Assembly (NCBI RefSeq): GCF_005862305.2
Contig: NZ_CP054021.1
Location: 1,612,001 to 1,676,000 of the forward strand
From: Rhizobium indicum
GTDB taxonomy: Bacteria; Pseudomonadota; Alphaproteobacteria; Rhizobiales; Rhizobiaceae
DNA: 64,000 nucleotides
Direction: 5' to 3'
A model generated the notes under the pieces. That model did not search any database, had not been told where the DNA came from, and saw only the letters and a program-made list of their open reading frames with translations. A program made the position numbers and the translations under genes. How positions within the stretch are numbered: position 1 is the first letter of the stretch; each line of letters opens with the position of its first letter. Positions 55,262-64,000 of this stretch are shown here, piece after piece.

Positions 55262-55317
55262 AAATTATGCTGCAATTCAAAGTGTTACAGCGCTGCGCAT
55301 CTGAGAGGGATGCGCAG
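55262..55317. repeat. TTCAAAGTGTTACAG element with adjoining hairpin
   Basis: This is the second copy of the element at 26503-26531. It is followed at once by CTGCGCATC-TGAGAGG-GATGCGCAG (9-bp stem). On the minus strand this hairpin comes 10 bp after the MipA-family gene stop and could help terminate it. Confidence 0.65.
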
Positions 55318-55326
55318 CCGCGTCAA

Positions 55327-56139
55327 TCACTGCAGGGAAAAATTGAACTTGTAGGTCGCCGAGACGCCGATCAGGACCTGGTTCTTCGAGCCGCGCTCGC
55401 GCACGAGGCTGCTGTCGGCGGCGGGACCCGCCAGCCGCTTATATTCGAGGAAGGAACTGGCCGAGAGGTTTTCCGTCGCCTTCCAGGTGAGCGCCGCGCC
55501 TGCGCCATAGGATTGGATGCCAGACGACGGCTTATAGGGATCAAGGCCGCTTGCCGCCGCCTGCTTGGCGTTGACGCCGTAATAGGCGTCGTAATAGCCG
55601 CTGGTGGCGAAGGTCGCGCGCGGGCCGCCTGATAGCTGCAGGTCGGGGGCGATATCGGTGAAGGCATCGACCGCGAGATCGGCGACGATGCCGTCATGCG
55701 AGCGGATGCCCTGGCGGACTTCGGCGCGGGCGCGAAGGAAGTCGGTCGGGTAAACCTCGACGAAACCGCCGGCTTCCGCCCCCCATTTGACCTTCTTCAA
55801 GCCCTTCAGCTCGCTGCCGTCGCCGTCATCGCGCGACGGCACGAACTTGCCGACGATGCCGGCGCGGAAGGCGCCCTTGTCGATGAGAGCGAAGGACGGA
55901 TTGTCGTTGCGCGAGGAAAAACGCGGGCCAGCACCCTGGCGGCCGACCGAGATCAGCGGGCTGAACTTGAATTCATTGTGCGACGAGCCCTCGAATTTCG
56001 GGGCGGAGAAGCCGGCGACGCCAACGCTCAGATACCAGTCGCCGGACCAGAAATGCTGGCCGCTTTCCTGGGCGGCCACTGAGCCAGCAGATAAAAGGGC
56101 AATAGCCAAAGAGATCGATACGACTGATCGATGAGACAC
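55327..56139 (-). CDS. MipA/OmpV-family outer membrane protein
   Basis: This 270-aa protein has a signal peptide (VVSISLAIALLSAGSVAAQE) and a beta-barrel sequence. It has alternating hydrophobic and polar strands, DWYLSVGVAGFSAPKFEGS near the start, and a terminal aromatic strand ATYKFNFSLQ. These features fit the MipA/OmpV family of outer membrane scaffolding or porin-like proteins. The start is GTG at 56139, 7 nt after GGAG. A second GTG at 56145 is possible. Confidence 0.85.
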   Translation of the reverse strand: MSHRSVVSISLAIALLSAGSVAAQESGQHFWSGDWYLSVGVAGFSAPKFEGSSHNEFKFSPLISVGRQGAGPRFSSRNDNPSFALIDKGAFRAGIVGKFVPSRDDGDGSELKGLKKVKWGAEAGGFVEVYPTDFLRARAEVRQGIRSHDGIVADLAVDAFTDIAPDLQLSGGPRATFATSGYYDAYYGVNAKQAAASGLDPYKPSSGIQSYGAGAALTWKATENLSASSFLEYKRLAGPAADSSLVRERGSKNQVLIGVSATYKFNFSLQ

Positions 56140-56264
56140 GTCCACACTCCAGAAAACGCAAAAACAAAGCCGCGGAGGGCGGCGCTCGCTACATTTATCC
56201 CGATGTCGTTACCCCAATGTTAACCACGGCGGCGATTGATCAGGCAGAGGACTGCGTCTGGTTT

Positions 56265-56846
56265 TTACCGCTGGTTCCAGCGGCGGATGACCGGTTCGGT
56301 CAGATCATGCTCGTAGCCGAGCACGCTGATGCTGGCCGTATCGAGCACGAAACGGGAGCCGTCTTCCGGCGGCAGCCCAAGCCAGCGGGCGGCCAGCACG
56401 CGCAGGAAATGCGAGCTCGAAAAGACCAGGATAGTGCCGGCCGTTTGGCGAAGCGCATGGATGACGGCGTCGGCGCGATCGCCGACATCGGCGGCGAATT
56501 CGCCCTTCGGGCAGCCGTCGCGAAAGAGCTGCCAGCCGGGGCGGTCGGCAAGGATCGCCTTGGTGGTGATGCCTTCATAAGCGCCGTAGTCCCATTCGGC
56601 GAGATCGTCCTTGATCACCGCGCCCGATCCGAACCCGGCGAGCGTGCAGGTCTTGCGGGCTCGCTCGGAGGGGCTCGACCAGACGGCGGAGAAGCTAAGG
56701 CCCGTCAGGCGGTCGGCGAGTTGGCGGGCGGCGGCCTCGCCGTTCGCCGTCAAGGGAATATCGCTGCGTCCGGTATGGCGCCCTAACAGGCTCCATTCGG
56801 TTTCACCGTGGCGGACCAGGTAGATCTCGGGAAACGCATTGCTCAT
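56265..56846 (-). CDS. Histidine phosphatase family protein (second copy)
   Basis: This 193-aa phosphatase has the RHG motif YLVRHGETEWS (His13), the GRHTGRSDIPLTANGE segment, SPSERARKTCTLAG, EWDYGAYEGI and a second active-site histidine in FSSSHFLRVLA. It resembles the broad-specificity SixA/GpmB group. I prefer the ATG at 56846, spaced 7 nt after AAAGGA, over the GTG at 56852. It shares only the family with the protein at 5065-5655. Confidence 0.88.
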   Translation of the reverse strand: MSNAFPEIYLVRHGETEWSLLGRHTGRSDIPLTANGEAAARQLADRLTGLSFSAVWSSPSERARKTCTLAGFGSGAVIKDDLAEWDYGAYEGITTKAILADRPGWQLFRDGCPKGEFAADVGDRADAVIHALRQTAGTILVFSSSHFLRVLAARWLGLPPEDGSRFVLDTASISVLGYEHDLTEPVIRRWNQR

Positions 56847-56913
56847 CGGCACGTCCTTTCATGAGAATCCGTCCCTCGGCAAAACCGCCAGCGGAAGCGG
56901 CACTTCCGCGGGA

Positions 56914-58173
56914 TCAGAACGTCACTTTTTCAAGCGGGGCGCGCCCCGCCTCGAATTCCTTCAGCTTCGCTTCGTTGCGCGCGATGTAACTGCGATTGTC
57001 GGGAACGGCGAACTGGTTCTTGGCGATCTGGATCTGCAGGATGAAGAGCTCGTCCCAACGGAAGCCTATTTCGGAACCGGCCAGATAGAGTTCCCACATG
57101 CGGAAGAATTGCTCGTCGTAAAGCGCCACCGCTTCGGCCTTACGCGCCACGAAACGCTCGCGCCAATGGCGCAGCGTATAGGCATAATGCAGCGGCAGGA
57201 TTTCGATATCCTTGACCAGCAGCCCGGCCTTTTCAAGCGGCGGCACGACCTCGCCGACGGAAGGGATGTAGCCGCCCGGGAAGATGTATTTCTCGATGAA
57301 GGCATTGGTGCCGAAGCTCGGCTTCGGGCGGCCGATCGAATGCAGCACCATGACGCCGTTGTCATCGAGGAGATCCGATACCTTGCGGAAGAAATTGCCG
57401 TAATGGCCGATGCCGACATGTTCGAACATGCCGACCGAGACGATGCGGTCGAACTTCCTGCCCGTCATGGTGCGGTAGTCCTGCAGTTCGAACCGCACCC
57501 GGTCGGCAAGGCCGCGCTTTTCGGCGCGCGTACGCGAGACCTTGAACTGCTCTTCGCTCAGCGTGATGCCGGTGAACTCTGCACCTTCGGTCGCCTCCGC
57601 CAGGTACATGCCCATGCCGCCCCAGCCGGAGCCGATCTCCAGGATGCGCTGGTTCGGCTCGAGCAGAAGCTTGGCGGCGATATGGCGTTTCTTGGCGAGC
57701 TGCGCCTCGTCGAGACCAATGCCCGGCGGCTCGAAATAGGCGCAGGAATATTGCCAGTCCTCATCGAGGAAAAGATCGAAGAGCTTGGCCGACAGGTCGT
57801 AATGATGGGCGACATTGTGCTTGTTGCGATTGACCGGCACGCGGCTCTTCAGCTGCTGCCAGGCAATGCGGCCGAGGAGCAGTGCCGCCATCTTGAAATC
57901 GAAGATTTCGTTGGTGGTGTTCTGTTTCACCAGCGACAGGAAATCGTAGATGTTGCCCTGTTCGAGAATGAACCGGCCTTGCATGTACATTTCGCCGAGC
58001 TTCATCGCCGGGTCGCGCCGGATGGCGTCCTCGGCCTCCTGATCGGCAAGGCGGGCGACAACGGTTTCACCCGTGCCGTCGCCGATAGTGTGGGTTTCGC
58101 CATTGGCAAGGGTAAGTTTCAACGAACCCTTGCGGACGATTTGCTGGACGATCGATAAGAATGCCGACGCCAT
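56914..58173 (-). CDS. cfa: Cyclopropane-fatty-acyl-phospholipid synthase
   Basis: This 419-aa enzyme methylenates unsaturated acyl chains of membrane phospholipids with SAM, a stationary-phase and acid-stress adaptation. The SAM motif is ILEIGSGWGGMGMYLAEA near residue 180. The substrate-binding region has HHYDLSAKLFDLFLDEDWQYS, and the catalytic bicarbonate-site residues are in VSVGMFEHVG and the later FPGGYIPS segment. A perfect inverted repeat lies just upstream of the ribosome-binding site. It is on the same strand as tex but separated from it by 133 bp. Confidence 0.93.
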   Translation of the reverse strand: MASAFLSIVQQIVRKGSLKLTLANGETHTIGDGTGETVVARLADQEAEDAIRRDPAMKLGEMYMQGRFILEQGNIYDFLSLVKQNTTNEIFDFKMAALLLGRIAWQQLKSRVPVNRNKHNVAHHYDLSAKLFDLFLDEDWQYSCAYFEPPGIGLDEAQLAKKRHIAAKLLLEPNQRILEIGSGWGGMGMYLAEATEGAEFTGITLSEEQFKVSRTRAEKRGLADRVRFELQDYRTMTGRKFDRIVSVGMFEHVGIGHYGNFFRKVSDLLDDNGVMVLHSIGRPKPSFGTNAFIEKYIFPGGYIPSVGEVVPPLEKAGLLVKDIEILPLHYAYTLRHWRERFVARKAEAVALYDEQFFRMWELYLAGSEIGFRWDELFILQIQIAKNQFAVPDNRSYIARNEAKLKEFEAGRAPLEKVTF

Positions 58174-58186
58174 GGACGCCTCGCAA

Positions 58187-58206
58187 ATGTGACGGGATGG
58201 TCACAT
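58187..58206. promoter_or_regulatory. Inverted repeat ATGTGAC-N6-GTCACAT upstream of cfa
   Basis: A 7-bp perfect inverted repeat around GGGATG lies 14-33 bp before the cfa ATG. It resembles a CRP/FNR-type half-site pair, but the spacing is 8 bases between TGTGA and TCACA, not 6. It could be an operator or an RNA hairpin next to the ribosome-binding site. Confidence 0.45.
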
Positions 58207-58306
58207 CAACTTAATAGCTCCCTTTCGCCTTACAAGCGCCGGATTTAGCACTCTGTTCAGAACGCTGCCAAACTGTTGCATTTTTGCCGAAATGCCGGCT
58301 AAACCC

Positions 58307-60616
58307 TTATTTTCGCTTCATGGCTTCGGCAAGTGCCGCACCGAAGGCGCCCTGGCTCTCCGGTTTCTGAGCCGCGGGCCGGCGCTCCTTCTGCGGCCGC
58401 GACACTTGGTTTCCGCGAGAATCACCACGCGGCGGCGGCGCCGAGGAGCCGTCATCGCGGCGCATGGAAAGACCGATGCGTTTGCGCTTGGCATCGACTT
58501 CGACAACCCGCACCTTGACGACATCTCCCGCCTTGACGACCTCGTGGGGATCCTTGACGAAGCGATCGGCAAGCTGGGAGACGTGCACCAGACCATCCTG
58601 GTGCACGCCGATATCGACGAAGGCGCCGAAGGCGGCGACATTGGTCACCGTGCCTTCCAGCACCATGCCGGGCGTCAGGTCGGAAATTTCGTTGACGCCC
58701 TCTGCAAAGGTCGCGGTCTTGAAGCTCGGACGCGGGTCGCGGCCGGGCTTTTCCAGCTCCGCGATGATGTCCCTGACCGTCGGCAGGCCGAATTTCTCGT
58801 CGATGAACTGGCGCGGATCAATCGATTTCAACACGGCGCTATCGCCCATCAGCGCGCGCAGATCCCGGCCGCAGGCGGCGACGATCTTCTTGGCGACGCC
58901 GTAGGCCTCCGGGTGCACCGAAGAGGAATCGAGCGGCTCCTTGCCGTTGGGAATGCGCAGGAAGCCGGCGCATTGCTCGAAGGTGCGGCCGCCGAGTCTG
59001 GCGACCTTCAGCAGATCCTTTCGCGTCTCGAAACGGCCTTCGCTGTCACGGTGCCGGACGATGGCGTCGGCGATCGACGGGCCGAGGCCGGAGACGCGCG
59101 AGAGCAGCGGCGCTGACGCGGTGTTGAGATCGACGCCGACGGCATTCACCGCGTCTTCCACCACCGCATCGAGCGAACGCGATAGCTTCTGCTGGTCGAC
59201 ATCGTGCTGATACTGGCCGACGCCGATCGACTTCGGCTCGATCTTGACGAGTTCTGCCAGCGGGTCCTGCAGGCGGCGTGCGATGGAGACGGCGCCGCGC
59301 AGCGATACGTCGAGATCGGGGAATTCAGCCGCGGCGGTCGCCGAGGCGGAATAGACCGAGGCGCCGGCTTCCGACACGATGACCTTGGTCGGCTTCGGCG
59401 CCGGCAACTCGGCCAGCATATCGGCCACCAGCTTTTCGGTTTCGCGGCTGCCGGTGCCGTTGCCGATCGAGATCAGCTCGACATTGTGCTTGCGGATCAG
59501 CGATGCGAGCTCGACCTGGGCGCCACGCACGTCGTTCCTCGGCTGGAAGGGATAGACGGTCGATGTCGCCACCACCTTGCCGGTGCCGTCGACGACGGCG
59601 ACCTTGACGCCGGTGCGGATCCCGGGATCGAGACCCATCGTCGCGCGCGAGCCGGCGGGCGCTGCCAAAAGCAGATCCTTGAGATTGCGGGCGAAGACGT
59701 GGATCGCCTCTTCTTCGGCCCTTTCGCGCAGTTCCCGCATCAGGTCTAGCGAGAGCGACATGGAAAGCTTGACGCGCCAGGTCCAGCTTGCGACCTCCAT
59801 CAGCCAGCGGTCGCCGGGGCGGCTCGTACCGATCTCGTAGGCCGTCACGATCATGCGTTCGACCGGCTTGTTCGGAGAGGTCGTCTCGGCGTCGGCCTCG
59901 ATCGTCAGCGTCAGCACCTCCTCGTTCCAGCCGCGCAGCATGGCCAGCGCGCGGTGGCCGGGGGCGGTCGCCCAGCGTTCGGAATGGTCGAAATAATCGG
60001 AAAACTTCTCGCCGGTCGCCTGCTTGCCGTCGACGACTTTCGCCTTCAGCAGCGAGGCCTGGCGCATATGGGCGCGCAATCTGCCGAGCAGGTCGGCATT
60101 TTCGGCAATGCCTTCGGCGATGATGTCGCGCGCGCCTTCGAGCGCCGTCTTCACATCGGGCACATCGGCGGTGACGAAGCCTTCGGCCAACACCGCCGGT
60201 TCCCTGGCGCGGTCGGCAAGGATCGTCTCGGCGAGCGAGCCGAGGCCGCGTTCGCGGGCGATTTCGGCCCGCGTGCGGCGCTTCGGCTTGTAGGGCAGAT
60301 AGAGATCTTCGAGCTCGGCCTTGGTTTCGGCGCCTGCGACCTTGGTCATCAGCTCGTCGGTCATCTTGCCCTGGCCGGTAATCGATTCGACGATCGCGTC
60401 GCGCCGGGCTTCGAGCTCGCGCAGATAGACCAGCCGCTCGGCGAGATTGCGCAGCTGCGTATCATCCAGCCCGCCCGTCACCTCCTTGCGGTAGCGGGCG
60501 ATGAAGGGCACGGTTGAGCCTTCGTCGAGCAGCTCGATGGCGGCTTTGGCCTGTTCGGGCCGGGCGTTGATTTCGGCGGAGATGCGGGCTGCGAGAAAAC
60601 GGAGGTCTGCGGCCAT
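58307..60616 (-). CDS. tex: Tex-family RNA-binding transcription accessory protein
   Basis: This 769-aa protein has the Tex N-terminal HTH-like region (1-190) and a YqgF/RNase H-like domain (about 325-450) with [20 protein letters not shown] helix-hairpin-helix region has [22 protein letters not shown]-terminal S1 RNA-binding domain follows (about 640-710: [20 protein letters not shown]), and then a basic Pro/Arg-rich tail. The ATG at 60616 is the family start, though the frame is open to 60694. It is divergent from glyS. Confidence 0.95.
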   Translation of the reverse strand: MAADLRFLAARISAEINARPEQAKAAIELLDEGSTVPFIARYRKEVTGGLDDTQLRNLAERLVYLRELEARRDAIVESITGQGKMTDELMTKVAGAETKAELEDLYLPYKPKRRTRAEIARERGLGSLAETILADRAREPAVLAEGFVTADVPDVKTALEGARDIIAEGIAENADLLGRLRAHMRQASLLKAKVVDGKQATGEKFSDYFDHSERWATAPGHRALAMLRGWNEEVLTLTIEADAETTSPNKPVERMIVTAYEIGTSRPGDRWLMEVASWTWRVKLSMSLSLDLMRELRERAEEEAIHVFARNLKDLLLAAPAGSRATMGLDPGIRTGVKVAVVDGTGKVVATSTVYPFQPRNDVRGAQVELASLIRKHNVELISIGNGTGSRETEKLVADMLAELPAPKPTKVIVSEAGASVYSASATAAAEFPDLDVSLRGAVSIARRLQDPLAELVKIEPKSIGVGQYQHDVDQQKLSRSLDAVVEDAVNAVGVDLNTASAPLLSRVSGLGPSIADAIVRHRDSEGRFETRKDLLKVARLGGRTFEQCAGFLRIPNGKEPLDSSSVHPEAYGVAKKIVAACGRDLRALMGDSAVLKSIDPRQFIDEKFGLPTVRDIIAELEKPGRDPRPSFKTATFAEGVNEISDLTPGMVLEGTVTNVAAFGAFVDIGVHQDGLVHVSQLADRFVKDPHEVVKAGDVVKVRVVEVDAKRKRIGLSMRRDDGSSAPPPRGDSRGNQVSRPQKERRPAAQKPESQGAFGAALAEAMKRK

Positions 60617-61030
60617 GGGATTTCCTGTTTCGTCAGAGGTGGCGGGACCATAGCGGCGAAAAGCGGCAAGGCAATGCCCGACTGTGGTTTTCACAGGTTA
60701 ATGGATTGGGGGATCATCGGCGTGTTGCCGTGTGGCCCCCTCATCTGCCTGCCGGCATCTTCTCCCCGAGGGGAGAAGGGATATGCCGCACTGCTTTCCT
60801 CCATCACAAACGGCAGCGGCAAGAATGGATCGCTGCCGCAACTCCCCTTCTACCCACCGGGGAGAAGGTGCCCGGCAGGGCGGATGAGGGGGCCACGCGG
60901 CAACACGCCTGCCGGTTGCCCCACCCCATCGCTCTCGTCCGTTTTTGCGGTTGTGCAGATGCGGCATTCTTTGATAGCAGAAGCAACGTTTTTGGATCGC
61001 CCTGCCCGCGGGCGCAAGGAAAAGATTGAC
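60617..61030. other. Divergent intergenic region with a full palindromic repeat (60725-60904)
   Basis: Most of the 414 bp is one complete copy of the TTCTCCCC repeat family, whose ends GTTGCCGTGTGGCCCCCTC and GAGGGGGCCACGCGGCAAC are near-perfect inverted repeats around an internal core. The glyS promoter should lie in 60905-61030. No gene is supported. Confidence 0.75.
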
Positions 61031-63145
61031 ATGCCAAACCTTCTTCTCGAACTCCGCTCCGAAGAGATTCCGGCCCGCATGCAGCGCAAGGCTGCCGGCG
61101 ACCTGAAGAAGCTCGTCACCGATGCGCTTGTCGAAGCGGGTCTGTCCTACGAAGGGGCGCGCGAATATTGGACGCCGCGGCGGCTTGCGCTCGACATCCA
61201 TGGCCTGACAGCCCGCTCCGCCGATGTGCGCGAGGAACGCAAGGGACCGCGCACCGACGCCAACGAGAAGGCGATCGAAGGCTTTTTGCGCGGCGCCGGC
61301 CTTTCCTCGGTCTCCGAGGCGCAGGTGGTGAGCGATCCGAAGAAGGGCGATTTCTACGTCGCGGTCATTTCCAAGCCCGGCCGCGCAACGGAAGAGATCG
61401 TCACCGATGTCATGCCCGGCATCATCCGCGATTTTCCCTGGCCGAAATCGATGCGCTGGGGCAAGGCCTCGTCGAAGCCCGGTGCGCTGCGCTGGGTGCG
61501 GCCGCTGCAGTCGATCATTTGCACCTTCGGACCGGAGCATGAAGAGACCGTCGTGATCCCCTTCGAGATCGACGGCGTTACCGCTTCCAACATCACCTAT
61601 GGCCACCGTTTCCATGCGCCCGAGGCGATCACCGTCCGGCGCTTCGACGATTATGCGGCGAACTTAGAAAAGGCGAAGGTCATCCTCGATGCCGAACGGC
61701 GCAAGGACATCATCCTGCACGACGCTCGCGACATCGCCTTTGCCAACGGGCTGGAGCTGGTGGAAGACGAAGGGCTGCTGGAGGAAGTCTCCGGCCTCGT
61801 CGAATGGCCGCAGGTGCTGATGGGCAGCTTCGAGGAGGATTATCTCTCGATCCCCTCCGAAATCATCCGGCTGACGATCAAGACCAACCAGAAGTGTTTT
61901 GTCACCCGCAAACAGGGTGAAGAGACGCTTTCGAACAAGTTCATCCTCGTCTCAAATATCCAGGCGAGCGACGGCGGCAAGGAAATCGTCCACGGCAACG
62001 GCAAGGTGGTGCGGGCCCGGCTTTCGGATGCCCTGCACTTCTGGAAGCGCGACCAGGGCAATCTGCCGGATCTCGAGACGCTCACGGCTTCGGCGGCAAA
62101 GTTCAGCCTCGACATCAAGAAGCCGCTCGATCAGCGCATGGCCAAGCTCGATGCGCTTGACGTGACGTTCCATGCCAAACTCGGCACACAGGGCGCGCGT
62201 GTCGCCCGCATCCGCACACTGGCCAAGGAATTGGCTGATATCACCGGCGCCGACGCGGCTCTCATCGATCGCGCCGCCGTGCTCGCCAAGGCCGATCTGC
62301 GCACCGAAGCGGTCGGCGAATTCCCGGAACTGCAGGGCTTGATGGGCCGCAAATATGCGGTGTTGCAGGGCGAGAATGCTTCCGTTGCCGCAGCGATCGA
62401 GGATCACTACAAGCCGCAGGGTCCATCGGACCGCGTGCCGGAGGACAAAGTGGCGATCACCATCGCCCTTGCCGACAAGCTCGATACGCTGATCGGTTTC
62501 TGGGCGATCGACGAAAAGCCGACAGGGTCGAAGGATCCATTTGCGCTGCGGCGGGCAGCACTCGGCGTCGTCAGGATCCTGCTGGAGCGAAGGATCCGCC
62601 TGCCGCTGCTGGCAACGACAAGGGATGGCGACCTGCTCTCCTTCTTCCACGACCGTCTCAAGGTCTATCTGCGCGACCAGGGCGCCCGCCACGATCTGAT
62701 CGACGCCGTGCTGACTTCAGATGCCGACGACCTGCTGATGGTGGCGCGCCGCGTCGAAGCGCTGACGGCCTTCATCACCTCGGAGGACGGCAAGAACCTG
62801 CTCGCCGGCACCAAGCGGGCGACGCAGTTGCTCGCCGCCGAGGAGAAGAAGGGCACCGTGATCGCTGACGGCGTTTCGCAAGCGCTTCTGACGCTCGATG
62901 CCGAGAAGGAGCTGTTCGCCGCAATCTCCAGCGCCTCGAAGGATGCGTCGGACGCCGTCGCCGGCGAGGATTTCCGCTCGGCAATGGAAGCGCTTTCCAA
63001 GCTGCGCGGCCCGGTCGACCGCTTCTTCGAAGACGTGCTCGTCAACGACGAGGACGCCGCCATCCGCGCCAACCGCCTCGCCCTGCTGCGGCTGATCCGC
63101 GAGGCGACGGGAACGGTTGCGGATTTCTCGAAGATTTCGGGGTGA
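61031..63145 (+). CDS. glyS: Glycyl-tRNA synthetase beta subunit
   Basis: This 704-aa beta subunit of the alpha2beta2 glycyl-tRNA synthetase is needed for tRNA binding and charging. The N-terminus is [20 protein letters not shown]. Internal blocks are [22 protein letters not shown] and [20 protein letters not shown]. The C-terminal HD-like and anticodon-binding region has [20 protein letters not shown] and [18 protein letters not shown]. glyQ, the alpha subunit gene, often sits nearby but is absent from this window. The open frame extends upstream through the repeat and is not used. Confidence 0.95.
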   Translation: MPNLLLELRSEEIPARMQRKAAGDLKKLVTDALVEAGLSYEGAREYWTPRRLALDIHGLTARSADVREERKGPRTDANEKAIEGFLRGAGLSSVSEAQVVSDPKKGDFYVAVISKPGRATEEIVTDVMPGIIRDFPWPKSMRWGKASSKPGALRWVRPLQSIICTFGPEHEETVVIPFEIDGVTASNITYGHRFHAPEAITVRRFDDYAANLEKAKVILDAERRKDIILHDARDIAFANGLELVEDEGLLEEVSGLVEWPQVLMGSFEEDYLSIPSEIIRLTIKTNQKCFVTRKQGEETLSNKFILVSNIQASDGGKEIVHGNGKVVRARLSDALHFWKRDQGNLPDLETLTASAAKFSLDIKKPLDQRMAKLDALDVTFHAKLGTQGARVARIRTLAKELADITGADAALIDRAAVLAKADLRTEAVGEFPELQGLMGRKYAVLQGENASVAAAIEDHYKPQGPSDRVPEDKVAITIALADKLDTLIGFWAIDEKPTGSKDPFALRRAALGVVRILLERRIRLPLLATTRDGDLLSFFHDRLKVYLRDQGARHDLIDAVLTSDADDLLMVARRVEALTAFITSEDGKNLLAGTKRATQLLAAEEKKGTVIADGVSQALLTLDAEKELFAAISSASKDASDAVAGEDFRSAMEALSKLRGPVDRFFEDVLVNDEDAAIRANRLALLRLIREATGTVADFSKISG

Positions 63146-63192
63146 TGTTCGGCTTCTTGCAGTGTCGATGCAGCGCGGTTTCGAAAAACATC

Positions 63193-63335
63193 TGCCCCTC
63201 ACCCTAACCCTCTCCCCGCTTGCGGGGAGAGGGGACGTGCCCCACTAGAGGTGAGCGAGGAACGGAGAGGTCGCGGCGTGTTCCCCTTCGCCCCGTTTAC
63301 GGGAGAAGGTGCCGGCAGGCGGATGAGGGGCGGAT
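63193..63335. repeat. Palindromic mosaic repeat, shortened copy
   Basis: The left end reads CCCTCTCCCCGCTTGCGGGG and the right end GAGAAGGTGCCGGCAGGCGG-ATGAGGGG. The two arms come from different variants of the family, so this copy looks like a mosaic. It lies between glyS and the DUF523 gene. Confidence 0.75.
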
Positions 63336-63411
63336 ACGGTTCGCTACCCATTGAACAACCCGCCCACCCCAACACTGGCATTGCCGCCACTACGGCGCTA
63401 TTCAAGCAGAC

Positions 63412-63900
63412 ATGCAAAACAAGATTCTTGTCAGCGCCTGTCTCATGGGCCATGCCGTCCGCTATGACGGTCGGGCGAAGCCGTTGCTTCATTCGGCGAT
63501 CGAGACATGGCAGGCCGAGGGCCGGTTGGTGACGATCTGTCCGGAGATGTCGGCGGGCATGCCGGTGCCGCGCCCTCCGGCCGAGATTGGAAATGGTGCG
63601 ACCGGCGAGGATGTGCTGGCCGGCACGGCGCGGGTTGTCGAGCTGACGGGCCGGGATGTGACGGAAGAATTCCTGCAAGCAGCAATGAATGCCGTGGCGC
63701 TCGCAAGGCAGGCCGGCTGCCGTTATGCGCTGCTCATCGACGGCAGCCCGTCCTGCGGATCCGGTTTCATATATGACGGCACGTTTTCCGGCCGCAAGCA
63801 GGCCGGCAACGGCGTGACGGCGGCGGCGCTGAAAGCGGCCGGTGTCGAAGTGTTTTCCGATCACGAGATCGAGCGGCTGATCGACCGTATCGCGCAATGA
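63412..63900 (+). CDS. DUF523 family protein
   Basis: This 162-aa protein has the conserved Cys/His-containing blocks of DUF523: KILVSACLMGHAVRYDG near the start, TICPEMSAGMPVPRPPAEI, and LIDGSPSCGSGFIYDGTFSG. The repeated Cys positions (CL, CPE, PSCG) suggest metal or Fe-S binding. The function is unknown, and the protein is probably cytoplasmic. The ATG is 77 bp after a repeat element. Confidence 0.85.
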   Translation: MQNKILVSACLMGHAVRYDGRAKPLLHSAIETWQAEGRLVTICPEMSAGMPVPRPPAEIGNGATGEDVLAGTARVVELTGRDVTEEFLQAAMNAVALARQAGCRYALLIDGSPSCGSGFIYDGTFSGRKQAGNGVTAAALKAAGVEVFSDHEIERLIDRIAQ

Positions 63901-63905
63901 GCCTC

Positions 63906-63937
63906 AAAAGGCACGGCCGCCGGAGAACCGACGGCCG
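63906..63937 (-). terminator. Terminator hairpin for a minus-strand gene at the right edge
   Basis: CGGCCGtCGG-TTCT-CCGgCGGCCG on the minus strand is followed by TGCCTTTTG. It lies directly after the DUF523 stop and about 42 bp after a minus-strand stop codon at 63979-63981. Confidence 0.6.
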
Positions 63938-63978
63938 CTAAGAATTTGGTGATAAAAACGCTTTTGTCCCCGTGCCGT

Positions 63979-64000
63979 TTAAGCGGCACGGCGACCTTGA
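63979..64000 (-). CDS. Possible C-terminal fragment of a gene continuing beyond the window
   Basis: A minus-strand frame ending QGRRAA-stop enters from the right edge. It is followed by a hairpin CCGTGCCG/CGGCACGG around the stop and by the terminator at 63906-63937. Only six codons are visible, so it is a guess based on the terminator. Confidence 0.3.

Noticed and set aside
58187..58206. Canonical CRP site before cfa
   Set aside because: The half-sites TGTGA and TCACA are 8 bases apart rather than 6.

Overview
The window is a gene-dense, GC-rich stretch of the chromosome of a Rhizobium species, most likely of the R. etli / R. leguminosarum group. The malonate genes matA-matB-matC with divergent matR match that lineage closely. 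So do the BioMNY biotin transporter, the BA14K, DUF1217 and DUF1344 families, and several intergenic palindromic repeat families. I see no tRNA, rRNA, CRISPR array, prophage or insertion sequence. Most genes look like ordinary core metabolism or information processing.

Layout. 0-9.5 kb: the start of a D-Ala-D-Ala carboxypeptidase (left edge), a polysaccharide deacetylase, pdxH, a lipoprotein, a DnaJ-type co-chaperone, fabI, a histidine phosphatase, a small DUF1344 protein and a large CHASE-PAS-PAS-GGDEF-EAL c-di-GMP protein. 9.6-15.3 kb: aroC-ribB, a YcaQ-type glycosylase and the bioMNY operon with its terminator. 15.3-20.2 kb looks accessory: a GXWXG/DUF4334 protein, a two-gene operon of an RsbQ-like hydrolase and a PAS histidine kinase, a tiny Gly-rich membrane protein, and a methionyl-tRNA synthetase with an atypical KIGKS signature. 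20.2-25.4 kb: matCBA with divergent matR and its operator. 25.5-32 kb: a secreted protein, a thioesterase, an HDAC-like deacetylase with xseB, an SDR, a pirin and dxs. 32-45.6 kb: an MCP, a DUF4424 protein, tlyA with an RNA m5U methyltransferase and an MBL hydrolase, a beta-oxidation pair, a CorA-type transporter, a BA14K protein and a Rieske oxygenase. 45.8-64 kb: Sua5/YrdC, a D-2-hydroxyacid dehydrogenase, a ten-unit DUF1217 protein, an Lrp regulator with a divergent PLP lyase, ubiA, MipA, a phosphatase, cfa, tex, glyS and a DUF523 protein.

The strongest unusual signal is upstream of the methionyl-tRNA synthetase gene. A 16-codon leader peptide with three consecutive Met codons is followed by three mutually exclusive hairpins: a protector, an antiterminator, and a terminator with a U-tract. 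A sigma70-like promoter is placed so that the transcript would begin at the leader AUG. This is the architecture of ribosome-mediated transcription attenuation responding to charged tRNA-Met. I am not aware of it being described for a methionyl-tRNA synthetase gene.

Other points of interest are the RsbQ/PAS-kinase module, the repeat architecture of the DUF1217 protein, a RibB whose GTP cyclohydrolase II-like half lacks the zinc cysteines, and at least five families of palindromic intergenic repeats, one a 50-bp-period tandem array.
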